Of a stretch of 64,000 nt of DNA, positions 26,201 to 36,359 are shown one piece after another. The translations under genes were made by a program, and so were the position numbers. Numbering within the stretch: the stretch's first letter is position 1; each line of letters opens with the position of its first letter. Source of the stretch: Lepiota brunneoincarnata (taxonomy: Eukaryota; Basidiomycota; Agaricomycetes; Agaricales; Agaricaceae); contig JAEBUN010000021.1 of NCBI GenBank assembly GCA_023014365.1, positions 62,001-126,000 of the forward strand, written 5' to 3'. The notes below the pieces were generated by a model. The model saw nothing but the letters and a program-made list of their open reading frames with translations. It searched no databases and was not told the origin of the DNA.

Positions 26201-27456
26201 ATGACCTCTGATATCAAATTTGACAACTCTATTCACCCTTCCGTCATTGATAAGCTCGACCCAGAATATATCGCCTTCCACAATGCTCATTTCTTAAACG
26301 TCGTCCCACCCGAGCTCCTTCCTTGGGATCCGAACTACCGTTTGGCCCCCCCCCTCCCCGGGTCCTCAGAACCGTTGGAAATCGGCGATACCGAGGACTA
26401 TAGTCTGTCAAAAACGAAAGTTCGTGTCTTCACACCGAAAGGAGTGCAGCCAGCAGAGGGATGGCCGGTCTTTGTTTGGCTCCACAGTGGTTAGTCTGTG
26501 TTTGCTGTGTCACTCGCTACTTGTTCACACCTAATTCCAGGTGGGTGGACACGGGGAGGCCTCAGCTCGGAAACGTCGTTCATAACCCGCATGGTTACCG
26601 GTCAGCGTACACCATAACCTCCCTCACCCACCCCCCACTTACCCTTCCATTAGCTGCTAATTGTGTTGTGGTGTCTGTTGACTACCGACTTGCACCAGAA
26701 AACCCGTACCCGGCTGCAGTGGAAGATGCAATGGAGGCACTCGAATGGGTGATCAGTGAAGGCCCGAACAAGATATCTGTTAATCCCGCTCGTATCGCCA
26801 TCGGTGGTATGTCAAGGTTGGTGTAGTGCGTTCAGCCAGGGACACCATCAACCTTACAAAGTATTCCAGCGGCGGCAATCTCGCTGCAGTTCTGGCCCTG
26901 AAGGCTGCGGAAAAAAGTATCCCTCTGGTTTTCCAGATGCTCGTCGTTCCAACGACGAACAATACAGCCTCAGTCGATGACCTCTGGGCAGAAACACAAC
27001 ACACACCGTTCCTGACCCCTGCTCGAGCGCTTTGGTTCAGGCGCAACTACCTCCCGAACGAGGAAGACTGGACCAAGTGGGATGCCTCGCCAGCCTTTGC
27101 GCCTGTAGAGCTTGTGCGCAAAGTGCCGAAGGCTTGGATCGCCGTTTGTGAGATGGATATCATGAGAGACGATGGTATTCAGTACAGCGAGAAGTTGAGG
27201 AAAGAAGGTGTTGAAGTCGAGATCGAACTCTATCGGGGTGCGATGCACCTTACCCTGGTTCTGGACGGTATGTTTTAAATAATTTTACTTGATGATACCC
27301 ACTGACCTTTGCTGGCTTCCGTTTGCATACAGGGTGAGTAAGATAGAGTAACATATTGTCTTTACTGACTCCTTCATTAGTGTCTTAACTGCCGGGAGGA
27401 AGCTTGTATCCGATGCAGGCGCTGCGCTTGCGCGAGCTTTTGCCGCCACGTCCTAA
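26201..27456 (+). CDS. HSL-type alpha/beta-hydrolase esterase, copy 4
   Basis: Open paralogue, 328 residues. Exons 26201-26489, 26541-26600, 26654-26816, 26870-27267, single-base exon 27333, and 27381-27456. The oxyanion motif reads HSGGW instead of HGGGW: the first Gly codon is AGT. The two following glycines, which normally form the oxyanion hole, are kept. GMSSGGNLA elbow, Asp in CEMDIMRDDG, His in RGAMH. The last intron has one acceptor (ATTAG), unlike the tandem CAGCAG of copies 2, 3, 5 and 6. In the last exon most differences from copy 2 are third-position changes in the frame that needs the one-base exon. Confidence 0.86.
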
Positions 27457-27952
27457 TAACGAGGATCCGCGTCCACGCCCATGGTGGTAGTAACATGTTG
27501 TAGGATGTAATTGAATAACGATAGGTCGGCTTAGTGCTTACCTTATAACATCCGCCAACCGTGCTCAGGTGATCTTGATACTTGATCCCCACTTCCACAC
27601 CCGAGCTTCTACATATCGCCGTGAAGGCCATCCATGCAAGTCCCACGTAACACCAGCTGCCCAGATTTTTCGGCCCCTAACACATACTCGCACAGACGAG
27701 AGGGAGGGGAGATATTAAAAGCTATTCCCGGACTGATGTTCTGTGTGTTGATAGCCCGTACGCGTATGTTACGCTTACAGGTAGATTGACAACAAACAAG
27801 CAACTACCCTGTGGGATTCATGCTGACAGCGAAACATCAACCTGGTTTTTCTCATAATAATCCTCAGGACACATCAATCACGGTACACACATTCAAAGTA
27901 CAAACGGTAATATGTAAGGTAGGCTTGTTATTGTACCCATTGGTCAAGCCGA
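27457..27952. other. Intergenic region between esterase array and SSCP1
   Basis: Only the first 60 bp resemble other esterase 3' flanks. No frame with recognisable content; contains the 3' flank of the SSCP1 gene. Confidence 0.5.
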
Positions 27953-28162
27953 CTAGATGCAGCAGCGCATGCCATCCGCACAAGGGGTGGGGTCGTCATA
28001 AAAGACTGGGCGGAATCCCCTAGGGCAGGCGACCCTTGGAGATGCAACGCAACGAGGCCCGCGACTGCCAGCTTGGTCCTGGCAAGATATGGCATAGGTA
28101 CCAGTTGCGCCGAGGGTCATGGCGACCACGAGGACGGCGAGGGTGTTGGAGATGAACTTCAT
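27953..28162 (-). CDS. Small secreted cysteine-rich protein SSCP1
   Basis: 69 residues, one exon. N-terminal signal peptide (FISNTLAVLVVAMTLGATG, then TYA) and a short mature part with six cysteines, ending in MRCC-I. The mature pattern is SCxDQAG-RGxRC-PxxxCPxGFRP-DDxxPC-MRCC, shared with the genes at 44377, 46192 and 57690. No known family is recognised; size, cysteine content and amplification fit a secreted effector-like or self-defence peptide, which is inference. A TATAAAA word (28309-28315, minus strand) lies 153 bp upstream, and the GTAAGTATAAGCATCTA element (28437-28460, minus strand) is shared with the other copies. Confidence 0.75.
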   Translation of the reverse strand: MKFISNTLAVLVVAMTLGATGTYAISCQDQAGSRGPRCVASPRVACPRGFRPVFYDDPTPCADGMRCCI

Positions 28163-31100
28163 TGTAACCTGTGTCGGTGTGCCACCAGAATCAGTAAAGA
28201 AGAGATGATGAAAAGACGAAGAGTTGCGTACAAAAAAGAGTTGAAGGTGGATCTGATAGCTGTGAGTGCGACTTGGTTTCTGGAGGTCTTCAGGTCATAA
28301 TCCTCTCCTTTTATACATCCTATGAGCTATCCCATCGGACCTAAAGTGGTACAGATCTTAGCAAGGCGGTAAAACATACACCAGAGATGAAACTCGCAGC
28401 AGCCTTCCACCGGTCTAGCATTCAGGTCGGTGCCTTTCTAGATGCTTATACTTACGTTGAAAGTCATAAATATCAATCGCCAAGTAGGCTTGGAGGAACG
28501 GATGTTGATGTCTCCTTACGCCTCATTTGCTGTTCGGGCGCTGTAGGTCGAGAGATTGAGATCATAACGCAGCTGAAAATACTGAACACACGCGGGATCA
28601 TTGGCACAACACCGTTTGACAATCAAGCCTTGCCATATGGAATTGCGTAGTCTGAATAGGACTCCTTACTGTGCTGCGAGGAAAGGTATACCTGGGCCTA
28701 CCAGTCCCCTAGGAAATATCGATCAGTGGAACTGGCCCCGCTTCCTGTGGATGATTAGTTGTAAACCTGCCATGCAGCCACCTCTTTCGAGCTTCATGGG
28801 CTATGCACGTAACGATTACATTCCAATGTTAATGTCCATCTCTGGAAAATACCAAGCAACATATAGTAAGGCTTCAACTTTCTTTGTGTCATGGGTGTAG
28901 TCGAAGTCTCTGAGTGTCAGAGGACACGTTCCTTGGCCAGTGTACAGCGCTATGAAGATTCGATCATGTATCATACATCATACTTGGTTAACGTTGTCTG
29001 AGATTTTTAGGTTGAATATCTAGCAGCGAACGGAGCTTCTTTCGAGATAAAATTCCCAACAGGCCATAGTGGGAAACCCAGGCTTTCAGTATCCATTGTT
29101 TCCGGTGATACAACGCCCGAAACCCTCTAGGTGCTAAATATTTAGGAAACAATACCCAAAATGTCACCTTTCTGGCATAGGTGTGCTTCTAGCGACAAAG
29201 GCGCTAGTCTGCAACAAGACATCGTTGTTATCGAAGGCGTTCATACGATTCTTGTCACTGACAAAGATCGCTTGGCAGCCACCACTACAGTGTCCGACCT
29301 TGAAGCCGTTTACGCAAAGCACGGGGCGGAAGAGTCCCGAGGAGTCTTTGGGTTGTACATTAAGGCTTATGCCCGCACTTACACAGATTGGGGTTGGATG
29401 AGGTTCGGCGGAACAAATAACAACTCACTTGGAGTTCGTTCCCCCGGTTCAAGTAGGTTAGTTTCCCGGTGGCAGTTAAGGTAATCATCGACAGGGCCCG
29501 TTTCAGATCAGTAAATCCTTTGTATGAGTCCGCAGAGATATTGTGGCACCAGCTTGCGAGGGAGCAGGTTGGTGTGTCGTACAGGGTGCTCCGGAGGCTG
29601 TTTCGCAGTGCAGCGAAGCCGGTCCCATAGCGCTATGTACAAGAACGCCGAGGGTTGGCTGGCCCACCCTGGTAGACCACTACGAGTCGACCAAGTTTGC
29701 TGAAAATATTACTGGAGTCCCATACTAGATGGTGCGAGGGAGTACTTGCCACTCCCATGCGACCGCCATAAGGCTCATAATCATGGTCGGATGATTCGAA
29801 AAAGGTATAAAAGCCCTAATATATGACGCACTGCAAGTCCGCCATGGGACGATGACCCAGGATCTTAACGTGATAACCATAAGAATCTAGTAGGAAAACA
29901 TCCCCGCCTCACAAAGTCTTCCGTGTGCGAGCCCTCCATCGTGTGGTCCAACAACCGGATCCATCAGCTCCGTGCGGAATTGCGGCGGAAGGAAGGCTCA
30001 ATCATTGCGCCCAATTTCAAACGTGCATTTCATACAACCAGTTTCCAACGAGGCAGTTGATTCGGACCTCCTGGCGATGATGTGTGTAACCCTGGAAATC
30101 CCCTCGACGTCAAGATTGATATCATCCCCATAAGTCAAGTTGAACATAGTCGCCAACAGCATGTCTTATACCAATGCTATTCCTTTCGGCCCTCGAAACG
30201 CACGTCAATGGGTTGCGGAGAGGGCAGAGAGTGGGGTGCTGAGGGAAGGACGGCCTTTAGTGGAGCATATTTGGGGGCTGGTGCAGCCTGTATTTGAATT
30301 CGCCGTTCAAACTTGGGCGCTTCCGCATGTTAAGGCTGTGCCCCTTGGCGGTCGTCGTAAATAATCATCCCCAGCTTCTCAACGTTGGTACCACATTCCT
30401 AGCTCTGTGTCATGGGCAAGATTTAATACCGGATATCCATTCCATACCGCAGACTTGTAATGGCCTAGATGTTATCAAAGGATAAGTGCTTAAGTTGTCG
30501 AGGAACGAATCGTCTGGCCTTTGGTTCCATACGTGCACAAATAACCGAGTTTTCATCATCGATTATAGTCAGATCCCTGCTCTCATCTTCTTTAGCTCAA
30601 CTAAGCCTTTCTCGCCTCGTTTTCACAAGGTTTTGTATCACCACATCGGTGCTTCGACGATAGGTCGACTTAGCGCTTACCGTGTAACACCCGCCAACCG
30701 TGCTCTGTTGATTCGGGTACTTAACGTTCAATTTTGAGCACTGCGGATGCGTTGGTGGGCTCTGGGTCGTCATCTGGGGGTAGTAGCCACGACCTCACTA
30801 ATAATTGACCTCATGGTGGTACGTCGAGTAGAAAGGGTTCTGGCTCGGGAGCAGTCCTGTCTCGGATTTAGATAGATTTCTATCAGTAGCGAGACTCAGC
30901 GTTCGCGAGCATGTGTTTTAAGAATCAACTTTCGAGAGTGCCCTTGATAGCTTCTAGCCCCGATGATCCACCCCCGGAAATCCGCCGACCAAAAAAGGGG
31001 GAGCTGATTGATATGTTGGTAGCCAAAAACAAATACCCCGGCATGATGTAGGGAGCTTGCTTGGGGGCTCAGTATGGGGTTTGGGTGGGTGATCCACAAT

Positions 31101-31394
31101 TCGGTAGCAGGCATACATCTTCTGGCGATCCGAAAAGAGAAGTGGTGAAAGGAATACAGACACATGGTCTAGATAAAAGTCGATCGTTCGCATTGAAGAA
31201 GAGGGGAAGCTACCACAGGGAGAATGGGGCTCCTTATGTGCACTTCAATACGGGCGCCTGAGATTAGTGAAAATACAGTATCCGAAAAACAGCATCGAGG
31301 TGAGATGTTCCACGAGGCGGGGCTTATTCAATGCTGCCAGTCAACAGAGGATGGGTTCGTGAATACACGAGGAAACAACTTGCATTCACTGTTA
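28163..31394. other. Long stretch without intact gene; SSCP1 upstream region and decayed sequence
   Basis: 28163-28470 is the SSCP1 promoter region. Further right there are coding-like scraps but no gene: 29161-29484 (+) with VTDKDRLAATTTVSDLE, which has a counterpart on the minus strand near 42520 (SDKNRLAVTMMSDL), 29940-30060 (+) reading SNNRIHQLRAELRRKEGSII, and 29530-29740. None can be extended by splicing into a full protein and I do not recognise a family. Both DKNRLA scraps probably come from the same lost gene. Confidence 0.45.
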
Positions 31395-32784
31395 CTACTT
31401 CTTCGTTCGGGGTTTCCCACTACCTTTTCCAAAGGACTTGCCCTCAAAACCTGGCCTAGCCTTTCCTTTTCGCTTCTCCTGCCGTCTTTCGTTCCTCGAA
31501 GCAATATTATCTGCACGTTTCTTTTGTTTAGCAGCCATAGAGGCAGCGACCTGCTCCTTTCGCTCGCTCCTACGCGAATCCTCAATGAGCAGGTACTCAA
31601 AGCAAAAAAAAAGTACAATAGAAAACGTACCATGTCTTCTTGCTTTTGGCCTTGATCTTTTCCTTCTTCTTCGCAGCTTTCTTCAACCTTGTCTCGTCAT
31701 CGCGAATCTTGACCCCGTCCAAGCGTGCCTCGGCCTTGGCCCACTTCTCCTTCTCCTCTACCGCCTTCCGTTTGTCCTCTGACAGCGATGCGAGTCTCTC
31801 TTTGCGTCCTGCAAGCTGTTCGAGAGCCTGTTGGGGATCGGATGTAGTTTTGAATTTGTCAGCCTTTTTCGAGCTCTTGCCAACTACGTTGCCAAAGGAA
31901 ACGGTGGTGAATTTGGACTGCGGGCCAGTTGGCTGGGGGGTCGGTTTTGAGCTGTGGTCGGGAACAAGGAGTTGTGTCTGCAAAAACAACGAGGATTTAA
32001 GTGCACGTTCGATAGTAAACGCGTGAAAGAACCTTGGTAGCATTCCCTCGAAGCTTCTCATCCTTGTTGTCCCTATTCTTCTTTCCCGTCATCTCTGCCG
32101 CCCTCCAAATCTTCTCCCTCGTCTCTTTTCTCCGACGTTCCCGTAGCGCCGCACGCTGTCTCCTCCGCTCTTCCAACAACTCATCTCTGTCCTCAGCCTC
32201 TCCCGCACCCGACCGCCGCCGCCCCCTGTTCCTGAGCTCGGCCATGCGAGAGTGCAGCTTCTCGCGCAGCACTTCGATACTCTCGGATCCAGGCATGGGG
32301 GTCATATTCGTTTCTCCTTCTGCGTCTTCGCCGCCGGCACTGAGATCGACGTTATCGACCTGTAGATGGGTGTCGATGTCGTCGTTGTCGTTGTCGTTGT
32401 CGTCATCATCTGAAAATGCCGCTGATGTTTTCCGCTTTCCGGGTTTTTGCTGTAGTGATTCATTTTGAATGTCAAGGACGGATTTGTTGTTCGCCGGGTC
32501 AAGCTGTTGGTGGGGTTCGGCGTTGAGTGTCTTTCGGTTCCCTGCTGCTGTTGAGCCAAGCAAAACAAACCCACTTTGTCCTTCTTGGCTTTTTTGGAGG
32601 CCTCCTTGACGGCTTGTTTCGGCGCCTTTTTCTTTTTGCTGTTTTTCTGGTACTTGGATGCGATCTGTTCCTCGTTGTTGTCTTGCACTAGGTAGTACTT
32701 TGCTGGAATCAGACGCAGTAGAGACTCGAATGCCTCGTTGTGCCGCTCTAACGAGGCTCTGAGAGTCGCGACAGGGGTGGGCAT
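31395..32784 (-). CDS. RRP14: SURF6 / Rrp14 ribosome-biogenesis protein
   Basis: Nucleolar RNA-binding protein for assembly of both ribosomal subunits. Four exons give about 420 residues. The N-terminus is TLRASLERHNEAFESLLRLI-PAKYYL, the Rrp14 N-terminal domain, followed by a Lys-rich stretch. A 44-nt intron leads to an acidic DDDDNDNDND part. The SURF6 domain follows: SIEVLREKLHSRMAELRNR, LLEERRRQRAALRERRRKET, then after an intron TTVSFGNVV and KKAAKKKEKIKAKSKKTW. A last intron (acceptor before GAGCGAGC near 31585) joins to SERKEQVAASMAAKQKKR and the C-terminal signature RKGKARPGFEGKSFG, ending with KPRTKK and a TAG at 31395. Start codon 32784 lies 63 bp from the start of the PTPA gene on the other strand. 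Confidence 0.9.
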
Positions 32785-32847
32785 GGTAGAAGAGGTCAGA
32801 CGACAAGGTATGGGTTAGGGTTACCGCACCACACACACTCTTGGCTC
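32785..32847. promoter_or_regulatory. 63-bp divergent promoter of SURF6 and PTPA with TTAGGGTTA motif
   Basis: Only 63 bp separate the two start codons. The interval holds GGGTTAGGGTTA at about 32812-32823, a telomere-like (telo-box, Tbf1-type) word, and a CA-rich run ACCACACACACTC before the PTPA start. TTAGGG sites bound by Tbf1 control ribosome-biogenesis and snoRNA genes in yeasts, which fits SURF6; binding here is inference. The same GTTAGGGTTACC is preserved upstream of the PTPA fragment at 52.17 kb. Confidence 0.65.
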
Positions 32848-34363
32848 ATGACACGCAAGTGCATCCTCACAAAAGAACAGCTGGAGTGGTTTCAGGCCTC
32901 TCAGACGCAGAAGAACATTGTTTCGTATATCGAGGCACTCAATGAAGCCGTTGTCGGCGCTAAACTCACCGATCCGTGTGAGGAATCGCCGGTGAGCTGG
33001 GGGGCAGAGCCTTTACTCTAATCTCATCAGTGTATCTGATCTTTCTACTACAGGGAGTGAAAGCCATTCTCGGCGTGCTGGATAAAGTAGAAGAATTCTG
33101 CAAGGACACTCCCCCGGTTGACAACGCTGCGTCCAGGTTCGGGAACCCTGCCTTCAGGACATTCTATGACAAGGTTCACGAGGTGTGTGAGTTGTTAACT
33201 GGGCATGGTCAACGCAGACGACGACAGGCAAGGATATAGGCGTCTCCTGAACTTCATGAATCGCTCCCAAACCTGCCGAAGGAAAGCATTGCCGAAGTCG
33301 CTACATACTTTAACGAAGCTTGGGGAAACAGGGCGAGGATAGATTATGGGAGTGGCATGGAGTTGAACTTTTTATGTTGGATGTGAGTGAATGTTTAACG
33401 TGTTCGCGCATCACGTTGACGACTATGGTAGGTATTGCCTGGAACGACTTGGTGTTGTCGGTCCAAGCGACCACAAGGCACTTGTTATGCGCGTTTTTTG
33501 GAGGTGGATCAATTGTTTCATCAGGATGCCCCTTGTGCTCATCGCCACGTATCTAGGTACCTGACCGTGATGCGCACTCTACAGTCGATGTATTGGCTAG
33601 AACCGGCAGGATCGCACGGCGTATGGGGACTGGATGACTATCACTTTCTCCCTTTCTTGTGGGGTGCTGCTCAACTTCGCGGTTAGTTTTTGACACGAAC
33701 GTAATTTTTTTTCCAAGACTTGATTTGAGCGCTTTTTTTTCAGGTCATAAGTATATTCGACCAAAGTCGATTCACGACCCTGAGGTGGTAGAGGAATATT
33801 CTAAGCACTACATGTATTTCGCTTGCATTGCGTTTATCAACTCTGTAAGCTCCGCATAGCACTCTCTATACACCGCAATAAGAACTAATATCTACTATGT
33901 ACAGATCAAAACTGCATCCCTACGCTGGCACTCTCCGATGCTGGACGATATCTCTGCCGTATGTCCTATTCTTAGTATCACCTCCATCGCAAACTTACCC
34001 TTTACCACGGCACAGGTTAAAACATGGGACAAGGTCAACTCTGGGATGATCAAAATGTACCTCGCCGAGGTCCTGGGTAAACTCCCCGTCGTCCAACATT
34101 TCCTGTTCGGCTCCCTCCTCCCCTACGATGGCCCCACTCCTCCGGCGTCCAACGACTGCCACCAAGACGACCCACATCGTGGGCACGCGCACGCGCATGG
34201 CGACCTGGGTGGACCTGGGCAGAGAGAGATGGGGTGGGGTGACTGTTGTGGGATTCCTGTCCCATCTGCTTTTGGTGCGGCCAAGGCAGGACAGCGGGAG
34301 CAGTTGAAGGCACCTGGAGTGGGTTTGGGAGGACCTGGGATTAGACCTGTTCCGTTTGATTAG
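32848..34363 (+). CDS. PTPA: PP2A activator PTPA (Rrd1/Rrd2/Ypa-type peptidyl-prolyl isomerase)
   Basis: Phosphotyrosyl phosphatase activator, which folds and activates the catalytic subunit of protein phosphatase 2A. Eight exons or so, about 395 residues. Family blocks in order: [153 protein letters not shown]. The tail after PPAS ([28 protein letters not shown]) is basidiomycete-like and ends at 34363. All junctions use GT-AG. It is the only complete copy; four fragments of it lie at 49.0, 52.2, 56.0 and 60.5 kb. Confidence 0.92.
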
Positions 34364-34573
34364 AAGTAGTGGTGAGGATAAAATCGTATTTTAACTTGAA
34401 TCTAACTGCATCTTTCGCTCAATCTTGGTTGAAGTTTGACAGTAAGCGCCACGGGGTCAAGGCTGAATTTGTAGTCCAAGGTACAAAGAACGTTACAACA
34501 AACAAGCGACACAAGAGTACAGGCAAGGGAGCAGGTACACATTCATACATGCGTTCTGAAAGGCGAAATTGTT

Positions 34574-35172
34574 TCATGATTCATAATGTCCATCTCCAAC
34601 GACATCATCAGCGTAGTAAAGGGCGCGAATGACTAGCCCCCCTTTGACTTTAGTTTTGCTTCGGTCCGTTGGTCTTCGGCCCATTGGTCTTCGGCCCCTT
34701 GGTCTTCGGCCCCTTGCTGTTGGAGCAACCTCATCAGCACCCTTGTTCAATACGAGGACAGAGAAACTCACCCAGGGCGGTATGGCTTTCGGTTGCCTCC
34801 CCTGGACCTGGACCTGGACCAGGACCTAGACCTAGACCTTGAACCTCTGGACCTGGACCTGGACCTGCCACCCCTGGACCTGGACCTAGATCTGCCACCC
34901 CTTGAGCGAGACCTGGACCTGGACCTGGACCTGGACCGAGAACCCCTTGAGCGGGAGCGGCCCCTTCCACCACGGCCCCTTCCACGGCCTTTCCCACGAC
35001 CTCTGCCTCCTGGGTGGCGACGTTCGACGGCGTATGCCTCGGCGGCGCGCTCCTCAAGTCCTCGGGCCGCAAGTGCCGTGTCTGCGGTGCCCAACGGAGC
35101 CGGGGCAGAGACAACGGTGATGGCGAGAAGAGAGGTGACGACGATGAACGCGAGAGAAGAGAGGATCTGCAT
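34574..35172 (-). CDS. Secreted Arg/Ser-Gly/Arg repeat protein RSP1
   Basis: Two exons (35172-34772 and 34712-34574) give 179 residues. Signal peptide MQILSSLAFIVVTSLLAITV followed by VSA-APAP, a short pro-region (DTALAARGLEERAAEAYAVE) ending in a dibasic RR that looks like a Kex2-type site. A Gly/Arg part (GRGRGKGRGRGRGG) and a long Arg-Ser repeat come next, then GGNRKPYRPG. Exon 2 adds GRRPRGRRPMGRRPTDRSK and a short hydrophilic tail. The repeat is encoded by a GGTCCA/AGGTCC-type hexamer. TATAAAA lies 94 bp upstream of the ATG, in the same place in all four copies. Nuclear SR proteins also carry RS repeats, but here a signal peptide precedes it and there is no RRM. Function unknown. Confidence 0.72.
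34798..34945. repeat. Hexanucleotide minisatellite (CTGGAC) coding for the RS repeat
   Basis: Imperfect CTGGAC/CTAGAC units on the plus strand, interrupted by CCACCCCTTGAG words. On the minus strand it codes for Arg-Ser; the other frames read Gly-Pro or Val-Gln, and the plus strand reads Asp-Leu or Thr-Trp without stops. Equivalent tracts are at 46857-46960, 53513-53637 and 62326-62440 with different unit numbers. Confidence 0.85.
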
Positions 35173-36359
35173 GATGGATGCTAAGTTTGGCTTTAGAAGC
35201 TTTGGGTGCGATGAGAGAAGAAACTTGAGAGGTTTCTGGGTTCTTTCCTGGTGCTTGGAGGGTGCGTTTTATACCTTCCGGAGAGGGTGAACAGGCCGCA
35301 CACCTTGCAAAATATCAATATTGGTTTGGGGTGGGGAGCGGGGCCAAGCATGTTCGGGTACAGATGTCAGCTAGAAGGTGAGCCACCGCTAAAGACTATA
35401 ACGGTATCAGGCGCACAGAGACCTCACGGGATCTCAGAAATCTGCATGATCGACGTATGAAGAAGTGATTGAGTTGACAAAAAGGGGGGTACCTATCTAT
35501 GAACCTCTGATTCAGCAATTAAAAAACCCCATTTTGGTCCTTCACAAGACGTCGGTTGGCCTGCGTTGTGTTCCCGAGGGCTCGGATATTGGCCTCAGGA
35601 AATAAGACATACAGTACAGCCTTGCACGGCCAAGCATGCCCGGTACTTGAATGCCAAGTCGTCTTGATCAATTGTCTTTGGACGGAGGCAGCAAAAGATT
35701 GAGACATTGTGTCAGCACCCATCAGATGCAAAATGGCCAGCGGAGAACTCTAATGTTACTTACATCCTAAACACGGCTAGGGCGCTTGCTGGAGGGATTG
35801 GCCTCGTGTGACAGGTATTCAGTAAAAACTAAAACTTCTTACCGTCGAGTGCCTGTGTACCAGATCATTGGCACTAGATGGATCTCTGTGCCTTGCGGAG
35901 CACTCAGAGACAGGTAAACGCGGTGGAGAGCGGTACACGAATTCAGTTACGCATGAACGCCGGAGGTCGTCAGAGAATACCTCAAGGCTCAGGCATGCCT
36001 ACGATTCCAAATATTCGGCATACTGACGGTCACATCCCAACCAGTCCCGTGGGTCATGCTGCAATGCAGGAGAATCATCACCGCATGCGCCCTATTCAGC
36101 TTCCCCGGCAGCCGGGCCATATTGCAAAGTCTCAGCACTGTCCTGTCTGAAGCAACACTTCGGCGTGAAGCTGGCTAGCTTTCTCTCGTTTTTGTTCAAC
36201 GACTCTCAATGGAGGAAATGCTAGTTGATAAGCCTACAAGAAAAGAATTATGGGGAGAAAGGCCGAGGAGATGTGTGATGGTACATGAATAAATAAATGC
36301 TGAATCCAATAGAATGCTATGCATGACCGGCATATCAAAAAAGGGTGGTTGGCGGGATA
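35173..36359. repeat. RSP1 upstream region, source of a duplicated block
   Basis: 35173-35440 is the RSP promoter, with the TTTTATA word at 35267-35273, CAATATTGGTTTGGGGTGGG and AAGACTATAACGGTATCAGG. 35520-36160 is a conserved block (GGCCTGCGTTGTGTTCCC, GGCTCGGATA, CACGGCCAAGCATG, AAATGGCCAGCGGAGAA, CCAGATCATTGGCACTAGA). Both parts recur at 47.2-48.0, 53.9-54.7 and 62.7-63.3 kb. Frames inside the second block do not stay open between copies, so I regard it as non-coding or long dead. Confidence 0.7.

Larger units (their letters stand above)
18447..27456 (+). repeat. Tandem array of four esterase genes
   Basis: Four head-to-tail copies start at 18447, 21143, 23821 and 26201, spaced 2.70, 2.68 and 2.38 kb apart. 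The unit includes about 400 bp upstream (GGTCCC words, a TGACTG...TTTGGCTC word, AGCAAGGATACGC before the ATG) and about 250 bp downstream (GTGTCTTGG, TGAGCACTC and CCATTGACGTTGGG words). Two further copies lie at 50332 and 59097 in the mosaic region. Confidence 0.9.

Noticed and set aside
32812..32823. Interstitial telomere repeat
   Set aside because: Only two units; more likely a transcription-factor site than a relic of a chromosome end.
35519..36150. Gene within the conserved block upstream of RSP1
   Set aside because: The frames shift between the four copies, and no reading is kept open in all; conservation looks like recent duplication.
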